Shown one piece after another: positions 17,440-25,039 of a stretch of 64,000 nt of DNA. Numbering within the stretch: position 1 is the first letter of the stretch; every line of letters starts with the position of its first letter. A program made the translations under genes and the position numbers. Under the pieces are notes generated by a model. The model saw nothing but the letters and a program-made list of their open reading frames with translations. It made no database searches and was not told where the DNA came from. The stretch comes from G963678445 sp963678445 (GTDB taxonomy: Bacteria; Hydrogenedentota; Hydrogenedentia; Hydrogenedentales; G963678445), in contig OY782877.1 of assembly GCA_963678445.1 (NCBI GenBank), forward strand, positions 4,650,001 through 4,714,000, in the 5' to 3' direction.

Positions 17440-17558
17440 CGTCAAAGGATCAATCTCAAAGCGCAATAACCCCCCCCTTGAGAAACGTATTGCCTTCTTC
17501 GTAGCAAAACTCTATGCTATGAGACGTACTTCTTGTTGGCAAAGAAAGGGAAAAAGGC

Positions 17559-18581
17559 ATGACGCGGGAATTGGACAAGGAATATGAGGCGTTGTATCGC
17601 CAGAATCTGGCCTTGCGTAAACAAATCGACCACTTATCCACCTTACGCGAAGTTGGTTTGGCGATCAGCGGTTCTTTGGAGTTGCATACCACCCTCCCTA
17701 TCATTGCCAATGTATTGCAGGGCGCATTGGATATCCGACGTCTTACCATTTATGAATATGACAAGGCCGACAATCTGCTGCACCCCATTGTGGCAAAATA
17801 TGGCAGCGATCTTATCACACGGGAACGTCTGGAAGAGGAGTCCATCCCCGTACGGGGGACCTCTTTGGGACAGGCGCTGGAATCGCGTACGGTGCTCCGT
17901 CTGGATACGCCACAAAGCAACGAAGCCTATGTGCCGCTGATCACAAAAAATGAAGCGCTGGGCGTCATGCTGCTACAGGATCGACGCGATGGTCTTCCCT
18001 TTACCGAAGATGATGCTGTACTCTTCCACCAACTCGGTTCCCAAATCGCTGTCGCGATCAATAATGCACAACTCTACGCGATGGCAGTCACAGACGGCCT
18101 TACCAAACTCTTCGTGCGGCGCTATTTCGATCTGCGCATGAACGAAGAATTCGCCAAGGCGCGACGTTATGGAAGAAATTTCGCACTCATGATGTTCGAC
18201 ATCGATTTTTTCAAGAAATTTAACGATACCCACGGACATCAGACCGGCGATCTCGTGTTACAGCAATTTGCCCAAATCTTGCAAAAAAACACCCGGGAAG
18301 CCGATATCTGTTGTCGCTACGGCGGTGAAGAAATGACCGTTATCCTGCCAGAAACCAAGCTGGACGAGGCCGCACTGCTTGCCAACAAGCTTTGTGCTAT
18401 CATCCGAAACTATCCCTTCGAAGCCCTCGAAGGGCCCACCCTTTCCGTGACCGCCAGTATTGGCGTCGCCGCACATCACCGCCACCTCGCCAGCCCGGCA
18501 CACATGGTGGAAGCGGCTGATAAAGCCCTGTACCAGGCCAAAGAACTCGGACGAAACCGCGTAGAACTGGCCGGACTATAA
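17559..18581 (+). CDS. GAF-GGDEF diguanylate cyclase
   Basis: A 340-residue cytoplasmic protein with a short coiled coil (1-30), a GAF sensor domain (about 35-175; SGSLELHTTLPIIANVLQGA, VPLITKNEALGVMLLQDRRD) and a GGDEF domain (about 178-340; TDGLTKLFVRRYFDLRMNEE, MMFDIDFFKKFNDTHGHQTG). The active-site loop reads GGEEM at 255-259, so Met replaces the usual Phe, a tolerated position. The inhibitory RxxD site is intact (R246-D249). It should make cyclic di-GMP from two GTP and be product-inhibited. The signal bound by GAF is unknown. Confidence 0.92.
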   Translation: MTRELDKEYEALYRQNLALRKQIDHLSTLREVGLAISGSLELHTTLPIIANVLQGALDIRRLTIYEYDKADNLLHPIVAKYGSDLITRERLEEESIPVRGTSLGQALESRTVLRLDTPQSNEAYVPLITKNEALGVMLLQDRRDGLPFTEDDAVLFHQLGSQIAVAINNAQLYAMAVTDGLTKLFVRRYFDLRMNEEFAKARRYGRNFALMMFDIDFFKKFNDTHGHQTGDLVLQQFAQILQKNTREADICCRYGGEEMTVILPETKLDEAALLANKLCAIIRNYPFEALEGPTLSVTASIGVAAHHRHLASPAHMVEAADKALYQAKELGRNRVELAGL

Positions 18582-18643
18582 GAGTATCCCCTTATCCCCC
18601 TACGGCCCGCAGATCTATTTCAGTATTTCTCTCATACCCCCCC

Positions 18644-18672
18644 TTGACAGATACGCCATTTTGATGCAGAAT
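18644..18672 (+). promoter_or_regulatory. Sigma-70 promoter candidate for the Cys-rich lipoprotein gene
   Basis: TTGACA (18644-18649) is a perfect -35 box, followed after 17 bases by CAGAAT (18667-18672). It is preceded by a run of seven C. The transcript would have a leader of about 125 bases that includes a GGCTT/AAGCC hairpin around 18731-18745. Confidence 0.5.
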
Positions 18673-18802
18673 AGGGGTACACTGTAGACATGGGTGTGTC
18701 GATTTTTCGTCTACGCAGCACATCTGTTACGGCTTGAAAAAAGCCTCGCCGAGTGCCTTGCAAGAATGCCGTACAACCAAAAAAGAGAAGGGGAATTGTG
18801 TT

Positions 18803-19252
18803 ATGAAAAAGTTTAGTTGTGGAATTATCCTGTGTTGTGTTGCCGCCATCGCACTTGCCGGTTGCCCGAATGCAAATGATTATATGTGGGTAGGACCCCG
18901 AAGTTGCAGAGATGGTGAAGAGGTGCCTACTGCAGGCCAAGCAAAGGTGAACCCGCCCAAAGTAAAATGCAAGTGGATGGGACCGAATGATTGTGATGGT
19001 TGCAATCGGTTTAAAGCGCTCTCCTATGGTCAAGGGTACGAATGTCGGGAACTTAAGAATGGTGTAATAGGCGACATTGCTGATTCAAGTTACTGTAGAA
19101 GGGAAGATGGAGATCAACCCTCTTATTGTGTTCTGTATTGGTATAAATCGCCAGTAAAATGCAAGGAATTCTCCTATAAGCAGAGTGTTTGTGAATCTCG
19201 TGGATGCAAATATAAATATACAGGCACATTGGATCCTAGTACACTATTATAA
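18803..19252 (+). CDS. Small cysteine-rich lipoprotein of unknown function
   Basis: ATG 18803 is chosen because it gives a short lipoprotein signal peptide (KKFSCGIILCCVAAIALAGC, Cys20 as acylation site) with AGAAGGGG upstream. The mature 130 residues hold 11 more cysteines (KCKWMGPNDCDGC, YECREL, SYCRRE, SYCVLY, VKCKEF, SVCESRGCKYKY), which suggests a disulfide-rich extracytoplasmic domain. No family is recognised. It stands immediately upstream of the three-paralog array, on the same strand, after a promoter of its own. Confidence 0.7.
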   Translation: MKKFSCGIILCCVAAIALAGCPNANDYMWVGPRSCRDGEEVPTAGQAKVNPPKVKCKWMGPNDCDGCNRFKALSYGQGYECRELKNGVIGDIADSSYCRREDGDQPSYCVLYWYKSPVKCKEFSYKQSVCESRGCKYKYTGTLDPSTLL

Positions 19253-19400
19253 TTCTATTTAGGATGGTTCAGTGACCGCAGGCAACAGGTATGGCCGTTG
19301 TCTTTTCTGAGCGCAATAAAGTTATCGGTTTTATGGTAGCTTTTGGAATACCAGTCGCTAAAAGACGTTCGCCTGTTTCAAAAATGTGAGGGATACGCAT

Positions 19401-20519
19401 ATGTTTTCTTCTGCCGTATTGAGTTGTGTAATGCTGTTTTCCGTTGAGGCGGCGGTAACAACGGAAATGGATTCACCATTGCTAATATCGGATCCAGCGG
19501 AACTGTCGCGTGTGAAAGAAGTGGTATTGACGTGGTCAAACAGCTTGAAAAGCTTCAAGGGGTCCTATTCTTTGCGGCAACAGAATTATGGACATCCAAA
19601 TGGCAATGTTACGCCGGTTGCCGCTTTTGATATGGAGGCGGAATATCGTTTTCAGGGAAAGAATCGGTATCTGTCCGTGGAAATCCATCATCCTGATGGA
19701 AAGATAACGCGGCAACATGGGGCGGAGGTGGATGGCTCTATCCAGCGTCGTGATGACATGAAGGTGGGAAGTGACGCAGAATATGGGGTTGTGTATCCAG
19801 AGAACAATCAATGGCCTTTTCCTGATGGCGCATTTCTATTGCCCACGGAGCTTTTCGGGGAAAGCGTTGGAAAATCGTTGGAGGAGCGTCTGGAAGAGGG
19901 AACGCTCTATCTGCTGAATCGGGATGGCGTTCGGGTGTTGTCGCAGGTTTGTTTTGGCGAAGCCCTGGAAATCTATTTGGATGAGGATGATCGCGTGCGA
20001 AGGATTGACACGATATTTCGTCCCGCCATTTCCCTGGAAGAATTGCGGAATGTGTGGGAAGAGAAAGAACCATTAAATGTATTTTGGCGTATGGAAACCC
20101 TGGAATTGGATGGATATAGAGAAATGGACGGGATTGACTTTCCTACGCTGGCAAAACAAACCACATATGAGCGAGATGATACCGAATACAGTGAAAAATG
20201 TGAGAAGCATTTCGATGCAAAAGAAATTTCGATATATGAATTTCACATGTGCCTGATGCAGCTCCCGATATATACAGCATTTGTAATTGACTTTCAATTG
20301 CATATAGATACTGTATCTATCAACAAGCGACTTTGGGCGCGTAACTTCAAATTGCCGGTGGATGAAGGTGATCATGTTTACGAAGGTGCCAGTAAAGATA
20401 TCTCCTACTATTACGAGACGCCTTGGTATGCGCGTCCGATCACGTGGGGGATTGCGGTTGCCGTGCTGTTGCTGTTGGGCGGCGGCGGCGTATTCTGGTA
20501 CGTGCAGCGTCCGGCGTAG
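19401..20519 (+). CDS. Paralog 1 of a tandem family of anchored extracytoplasmic proteins
   Basis: A 372-residue protein of unrecognised family. It has a signal peptide (FSSAVLSCVMLFSVEAAVTT), an extracytoplasmic domain of about 300 residues and a C-terminal anchor (PWYARPITWG, a Gly-rich helix, FWYVQRPA). The domain starts at MDSPLLISDPAELSRVKEVV and contains repeated beta-strand patterns (MEAEYRFQGKNRYLSVEIHH; EIYLDEDDRVRRIDTIFRPA) that loosely recall LolA-like periplasmic carriers, but this is only a resemblance. It is the most diverged of the three copies at its 5' end, and ATG 19401 is used rather than the GTG 15 bases upstream. Confidence 0.75.
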   Translation: MFSSAVLSCVMLFSVEAAVTTEMDSPLLISDPAELSRVKEVVLTWSNSLKSFKGSYSLRQQNYGHPNGNVTPVAAFDMEAEYRFQGKNRYLSVEIHHPDGKITRQHGAEVDGSIQRRDDMKVGSDAEYGVVYPENNQWPFPDGAFLLPTELFGESVGKSLEERLEEGTLYLLNRDGVRVLSQVCFGEALEIYLDEDDRVRRIDTIFRPAISLEELRNVWEEKEPLNVFWRMETLELDGYREMDGIDFPTLAKQTTYERDDTEYSEKCEKHFDAKEISIYEFHMCLMQLPIYTAFVIDFQLHIDTVSINKRLWARNFKLPVDEGDHVYEGASKDISYYYETPWYARPITWGIAVAVLLLLGGGGVFWYVQRPA

Positions 20520-20663
20520 GAAAAGGGAAGCATACAGATTATGAAGACGCCGCGTTTTTGCATAGGGAAGATAGTCGCTACTTTTTTCGTAGTGGTGCTC
20601 GTTTCTTCGTTTTTGCCTAAACCAAAGGCCGTAGCGGAAATGGATTCGCCGTTGCTGATATCG
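20502..20663 (+). repeat. 162-bp perfect direct repeat, copy A
   Basis: Identical base for base to 21675-21836. It spans the last codons of paralog 1, the 21-base intergenic spacer, the ribosome site, and the first 41 codons (signal peptide and mature N-terminus) of paralog 2. The flanking bases differ, so the identity ends sharply. Confidence 0.9.
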
Positions 20664-21692
20664 AATCCAGCGGAACTGGCGCGATTAAAAAGCGAAGTCG
20701 TGGCATGGTCGAATAGTTTGAAGAGTTTCAAAGGATGTTATTCCTTAGTTCAGAAAAATTACGAGCATGGCGCGAGTGGATTAACGCCACAGAATCGTTT
20801 TGACATGGAGGTTGAATATCGATTTCAAGGCGATAATCGATATATGGCTTTGGAAATGCAACTTCCCGATGGCTCCCTGGACCGGAATTGTGCTGCACAA
20901 TTGAATGGGGTGGTGCAGAGGCGGGATGATTTGTATATCGATAGTGAAAAAGAAGCCAATATGGCCGTATTGAAAAGTCGGTGGCCTTTTCCGAATGGCG
21001 CGTATATGCTCCCTACGGATTTGTTTGGTTGGGATTTAGATATCCCCTTGGAAAAACGTTTTGAGGAGGGAAGAACGTATTTAATCAATCGCGACGGCAT
21101 GCGGGTTTTATCCCATTATAGTCCAGCGGCTTCTTTTGAGATTTATTTGGATGAAAAAAACCGTGTCGTGCGAATCGATGAATTATTCAGACCGGAAATT
21201 CCTTTGGAAGAGTTGCAAAGTACATGGGGGCTAAAAGAACCGTTTGATGTATTCCAGCGTGACGCCTCGATTGAATTGGATGGATATCTGGAGATAGATG
21301 GGGTTTGGACTCCAACATTGGCAAAACGGACAACCTATTCTCAGGATCGTCGGGCGTATGCTGAAAAATGCAAACACCGTTTTGATGCAGGAGAAATTTC
21401 TATCTATGAATTCCAAGTCTGTATAACAACACAAGTTCCCAAGCATATTTCCTCTGTTATGGACCTTCAACTGGATCCGGGTACAATAACCCTCAACAAA
21501 AAACTTTCTGATCGTGATTTTAGAATACGCATGGAAGATGGCATGGAGGTTTTTGAAGAAGCATCGGGAGAAGCATCCTACATTTATCAAATGCCCTGGT
21601 ATGCACGCCCGATCACGTGGGGGATTGCGATTGCTGTGCTGTTGTTGCTGGGGGGCGGTGGTGTGTTTTGGTATGTGCAGCGTCCGGCGTAG
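20541..21692 (+). CDS. Paralog 2 of the tandem anchored family
   Basis: A 383-residue protein with a signal peptide (FFVVVLVSSFLPKPKAVAEM), the shared extracytoplasmic domain and the invariant C-terminal anchor. Conserved blocks shared by the three copies include PLLISxPAELxR, WPFPxGAxxLPTxLFG, NRDGMRVLSH, and EISIYEF. Cys residues at about positions 115 and 300 are present in copies 2 and 3. Function unknown. The gene is 21 bases after paralog 1, with the repeated junction carrying an AAAAGGGAAGC ribosome site, so the array is one operon. Confidence 0.78.
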   Translation: MKTPRFCIGKIVATFFVVVLVSSFLPKPKAVAEMDSPLLISNPAELARLKSEVVAWSNSLKSFKGCYSLVQKNYEHGASGLTPQNRFDMEVEYRFQGDNRYMALEMQLPDGSLDRNCAAQLNGVVQRRDDLYIDSEKEANMAVLKSRWPFPNGAYMLPTDLFGWDLDIPLEKRFEEGRTYLINRDGMRVLSHYSPAASFEIYLDEKNRVVRIDELFRPEIPLEELQSTWGLKEPFDVFQRDASIELDGYLEIDGVWTPTLAKRTTYSQDRRAYAEKCKHRFDAGEISIYEFQVCITTQVPKHISSVMDLQLDPGTITLNKKLSDRDFRIRMEDGMEVFEEASGEASYIYQMPWYARPITWGIAIAVLLLLGGGGVFWYVQRPA

Positions 21693-21836
21693 GAAAAGGG
21701 AAGCATACAGATTATGAAGACGCCGCGTTTTTGCATAGGGAAGATAGTCGCTACTTTTTTCGTAGTGGTGCTCGTTTCTTCGTTTTTGCCTAAACCAAAG
21801 GCCGTAGCGGAAATGGATTCGCCGTTGCTGATATCG
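21675..21836 (+). repeat. 162-bp perfect direct repeat, copy B
   Basis: Second copy of the repeat at 20502-20663. It joins the end of paralog 2 to the start of paralog 3. The coding middles of the two genes are clearly diverged while these junctions are identical, consistent with recent unequal crossing-over or gene conversion at the ends. Confidence 0.9.
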
Positions 21837-22862
21837 GATCCAGCGGAATTGGCCCGATTAAAAAATGAAGTGTTGGAGTGGTCGAATAGTTTGGAGAGTT
21901 TCAAGGGGTTCTATTCCTTGCGGCAACAGAATTATATACACCCCAATGGCGTGGTTACACCGGAAGCGTTGTATGAAATGGAGGTTGAATATAAGTTTCA
22001 AAACGGCAACCGCTATATGACTTTGGAAATGGTTGAGCCGGATGGAACACTAAACCGACAATGTGCCGCGCAATTGAATGGTGTTGTGAAGCGACGAGAT
22101 GATATGAATCTGGGCACCGAAGAGGAATCCAAGCTTCTTCTTTTACAGGAAAGTAGTTGGCCGTTTCCTAATGGCGCATTTTTATTGCCTACGGATCTTT
22201 TTGGTGGAGACTCGGGAAAGACATTGGAAGAGCGATTCCAAAAGGGGACAACCTATTTGCTTAAACGGGATGGTATGCGGGTCTTGTCGCATGTCACGCC
22301 AGTAGATCCTTTCGAAATCTATATAGATGAGCAGGGAAGAGTAGTACGCATTGACACCTTGTTGCGTCCTGCGATATCGCTGGAAGAATTAAAAACAAAA
22401 TGGGGAGAGAAGGAACCCTTTAATGTTTTTTTACGAATCTACTCTTTGGAATTGGATGGGTATATGAACATTGACGGTGTTGATTTTCCTACCCTGGCCA
22501 AACGCACTACACGTTTATATGACAAGGAAGAATATAGAGAAAAGTGTAAAGAGCCTTTTCGGGGAAAAGAGATTTCGATTTTTGAAATGCATATGCGCAC
22601 CATGAAGCTTCCCATATATTTATCGAACGTAATGGATTTTCGTTTGGATACCAGTGCGGTGGAGATAAACAAGTCGCTGAAAGATCGCGAATTTGAATTT
22701 GCGATGGAGGACGGAATAGAGGTTTTTGAAAATACGGAGACGACCTCCTATGTCTACAAGACGCCCTGGTATGCGCGTCCGATCACGTGGGGGATTGCGC
22801 TTGCCGTGCTGTTGTTGGGGGGCGGCGGTGGAATATTCTGGTACGTACAACGTCCTGCGTAA
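21714..22862 (+). CDS. Paralog 3 of the tandem anchored family
   Basis: A 382-residue protein. The first 41 residues are encoded by DNA identical to that of paralog 2 (FFVVVLVSSFLPKPKAVAEM). The middle is closer to paralog 1 in places (YSLRQQNYIHPNGVVTPEAL against YSLRQQNYGHPNGNVTPVAA) and to paralog 2 in others (CAAQLNGVV, RDGMRVLSH), so the gene looks like a mosaic. It ends with the anchor TPWYARPITWGIALAVLLL and FWYVQRPA. Last gene of the array; a terminator follows within 20 bases. Function unknown. Confidence 0.78.
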   Translation: MKTPRFCIGKIVATFFVVVLVSSFLPKPKAVAEMDSPLLISDPAELARLKNEVLEWSNSLESFKGFYSLRQQNYIHPNGVVTPEALYEMEVEYKFQNGNRYMTLEMVEPDGTLNRQCAAQLNGVVKRRDDMNLGTEEESKLLLLQESSWPFPNGAFLLPTDLFGGDSGKTLEERFQKGTTYLLKRDGMRVLSHVTPVDPFEIYIDEQGRVVRIDTLLRPAISLEELKTKWGEKEPFNVFLRIYSLELDGYMNIDGVDFPTLAKRTTRLYDKEEYREKCKEPFRGKEISIFEMHMRTMKLPIYLSNVMDFRLDTSAVEINKSLKDREFEFAMEDGIEVFENTETTSYVYKTPWYARPITWGIALAVLLLGGGGGIFWYVQRPA

Positions 22863-22879
22863 GAAAAGAAACTATTAAC

Positions 22880-22908
22880 GGGGAGTGCGTGCAAAAGTGC
22901 GCCTCCCC
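22880..22908. terminator. Bidirectional intrinsic terminator between paralog 3 and tsaE
   Basis: GGGGAG (22880-22885) pairs with CTCCCC (22903-22908); inner G/C pairs extend the stem with a bulge around a loop that contains AAAA. On the plus strand it is followed by TGCTCTTTATTTT, and on the minus strand by a moderately T-rich tract. It lies exactly between two convergent operons. Confidence 0.7.
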
Positions 22909-22939
22909 TGCTCTTTATTTTCCGTTTGTTTTAACTGCT

Positions 22940-23434
22940 TCAGGCGTTGCAGCAGACATTGACAGCGGCTTGGAGGCGGGCCTGCCAGCCTTCGGGCAGC
23001 AGGTTTGCGTCGTGGATGCACAGGCAGCGGGTATCCCCTCCCCCATGTTCGAGGGTGATGTGTAGTCGACGGTCGGGCAGGAATCCCTCGGCGCGTTCCG
23101 CCCATTCCACGACGCAGATACCGGCCCCGTCGAAGAGTTCTTCGTAGCCCAAATCGGCCAGTTCTTCGGGGGAACCCAGGCGGTACAGATCAAGATGGTA
23201 TAAGGCGGGCTCGTCGCCGTATTGGTTGACGAGGGTAAATGTCGGGCTGTGTACAGGTGCGCCTTGGGCAAAGTGCTGGGCCATCCCACGCACCAGACAG
23301 GTTTTTCCGGTGGCGAGATCGCCGCACAGGGTAATGAGCGTGCCCAAGGGAAGAATCTCCGCCAGGGCGCGTCCCAAGGCTTCTGTACATTCAGGAGCAG
23401 AACTTGTCAGCTCCAGGGATTTCGAAGAGGTCAT
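22940..23434 (-). CDS. tsaE: tRNA threonylcarbamoyladenosine biosynthesis ATPase TsaE
   Basis: A 164-residue P-loop ATPase. It has Walker A GDLATGKTCLVRGMAQHF near residues 38-55, the family motif SPTFTLVNQYG near 64, HLDLYRLGSPEELADLGYEE (Walker B-like) near 80, and VVEWAERAEGFLPDRRLHI near 110. TsaE works with TsaB and TsaD to transfer the threonylcarbamoyl group to A37 of tRNAs that read ANN codons. The Walker A has T where GAGKT is usual. The start overlaps the stop of glgA (ATGA), so the pair is co-transcribed. Confidence 0.95.
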   Translation of the reverse strand: MTSSKSLELTSSAPECTEALGRALAEILPLGTLITLCGDLATGKTCLVRGMAQHFAQGAPVHSPTFTLVNQYGDEPALYHLDLYRLGSPEELADLGYEELFDGAGICVVEWAERAEGFLPDRRLHITLEHGGGDTRCLCIHDANLLPEGWQARLQAAVNVCCNA

Positions 23435-24903
23435 ACTGCTTGCATCGCTTCTTTATAAAGATCCAGATAGGCTTTACAGGACCGTTTCCAGGAAAAGTCT
23501 TCTTGCATACCGGTACGCTGCACTGCGGCAAAGTTTTCGGGTGTTTCGTACAGTTCCAAACCACGGCGCATTGCACGGGCCAGTGCCGCGGGAGTCTGGG
23601 GCACGAAGACGATACCGGTCGCATTGCCTTGCCGATTGTGCACGGCATTCATATCCCGCACGCTGTCGGCCAAGCCACCGGTGCGCCGAACTATGGGAAT
23701 TGTACCATAGGCCATGGCATAAAGTTGACTCAAGCCGCACGGTTCATAGCGTGAGGGCATCACACAGAAATCGCTGCCGCCTTGCACCAGATGCGAAAGC
23801 GCACGATCGAACTCGATTCTCACCCCATACTTATTGGGATAGCGGCGTCCTAATTCCGCCAGTTGCTGCTCCACTGCCGGATCCCCCGTACCCAGCACCA
23901 CCACCTGCAGCGACTCATCCGCCAACTTTTCCATGGCTTGCGCCAACAGATCGAGACCCTTTTGCCAATAGAGGCGGCTTACGATACCAAAAAGCGGGGT
24001 ATCCTCTTCTTCGGGAAGGCCAAAGGCCTTCTGAAGTGCCTGTTTACAAGTCTTTTTCCCTGCCATGTCTTTGAGGGTATAGTTGGCGGGAAGATGGGGA
24101 TCGGTGGCGGGACTCCACAGGCTGTAATCGACACCGTTGAGAATGCCACATAAATCGGCACTGCGGCTTTTCAGCATGCCATCCAGACCGCAACCGTATT
24201 CTAGGGTCTGTATTTCGCGGGAGTAACGCGGACTCACGGTGCTCAGTTTGGTGGAAAAGGCGACAGCGCCTTTCATCAGGTTCATATCGCCCCGATATTC
24301 CAGTGCCTCTGGATGAAAAAGTTCGGGTGAAAGGCCGGTATTCGCATACTTTTCCGCATCGTAGCGCCCCTGGAACGCCAGATTGTGGATGGTAAAAAGT
24401 ACGGGCGTCTTTCCCCATATGGGATCGTAGGCGTAGCGGGTGCGTAAAAAAGTGGGAATGGGCGACGCATGCCAATCGTGACAGTGGATGATGTCGGGAA
24501 CCCAACCGGTCTGTGGAATCGCATGCAACAACGCCAGACTGAAAAAACAGAACCGTTCTGCATTGTCCGGATATTCATATGCCCCCGCGCCATAGGGATA
24601 CTTCCGTCCAAAATAGCCTTCGTGTTCTATAAGATACAGGGGAATATCAGAATCGGGAGCTGTACTTACACGTAACTGGCCATGCTCGGTCTTGCTCCCC
24701 ATCTCCGCCACGCACATGCAGTACGGTTCACCGTGATGTGCCTGGGGAATTGCCGCATAACATGGCATGACGATACGCACATCGCAGCCTTCGCGTTGCA
24801 ACGCACGCGGCAGGGCCTGCGCCACTTCCGCCAGTCCCCCGGTAGTCAACAGCGGCGTCATTTCTGACGTAACAAAGAGTACTTTCATCTTTTCTGATGG
24901 CAT
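23431..24903 (-). CDS. glgA: Glycogen synthase, GT5
   Basis: A 490-residue enzyme of full family length that extends alpha-1,4-glucan from ADP- or UDP-glucose. Clear signatures are HCHDWHASPIPTFLRTRYAY near 140, STVSPRYSREIQTLEYGCGL near 210, VSRLYWQKGLDLLAQAME near 305, and EPCGLSQLYAMAYGTIPIVR with TGGLADSV near 390-425. The N-terminal donor loop reads LLTTGGLAEVAQALPRAL, with Thr where bacterial enzymes have Lys in the KxGGL motif (Lys15 in E. coli); this may change donor binding. ATG 24903 is used; ATG 24888 is possible. Confidence 0.93.
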   Translation of the reverse strand: MPSEKMKVLFVTSEMTPLLTTGGLAEVAQALPRALQREGCDVRIVMPCYAAIPQAHHGEPYCMCVAEMGSKTEHGQLRVSTAPDSDIPLYLIEHEGYFGRKYPYGAGAYEYPDNAERFCFFSLALLHAIPQTGWVPDIIHCHDWHASPIPTFLRTRYAYDPIWGKTPVLFTIHNLAFQGRYDAEKYANTGLSPELFHPEALEYRGDMNLMKGAVAFSTKLSTVSPRYSREIQTLEYGCGLDGMLKSRSADLCGILNGVDYSLWSPATDPHLPANYTLKDMAGKKTCKQALQKAFGLPEEEDTPLFGIVSRLYWQKGLDLLAQAMEKLADESLQVVVLGTGDPAVEQQLAELGRRYPNKYGVRIEFDRALSHLVQGGSDFCVMPSRYEPCGLSQLYAMAYGTIPIVRRTGGLADSVRDMNAVHNRQGNATGIVFVPQTPAALARAMRRGLELYETPENFAAVQRTGMQEDFSWKRSCKAYLDLYKEAMQAV

Positions 24904-25039
24904 AAACCGTGTATCCTATCCGTGTTTTGTCCAAACTACGTGACGCTTTAATTCTGACCCAATACTACTACGTTCAGAGACGGCAAGGACCATAAATATC
25001 GCCCGTGGCGCTGGCACTCGCCTGCGGTCGCTGGACCGC

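Noticed and set aside
23226..24074. 282-codon plus-strand frame antisense to tsaE/glgA
   Set aside because: Both sense genes have strong catalytic motifs; the antisense product is Pro/Arg/His-rich and resembles no family.
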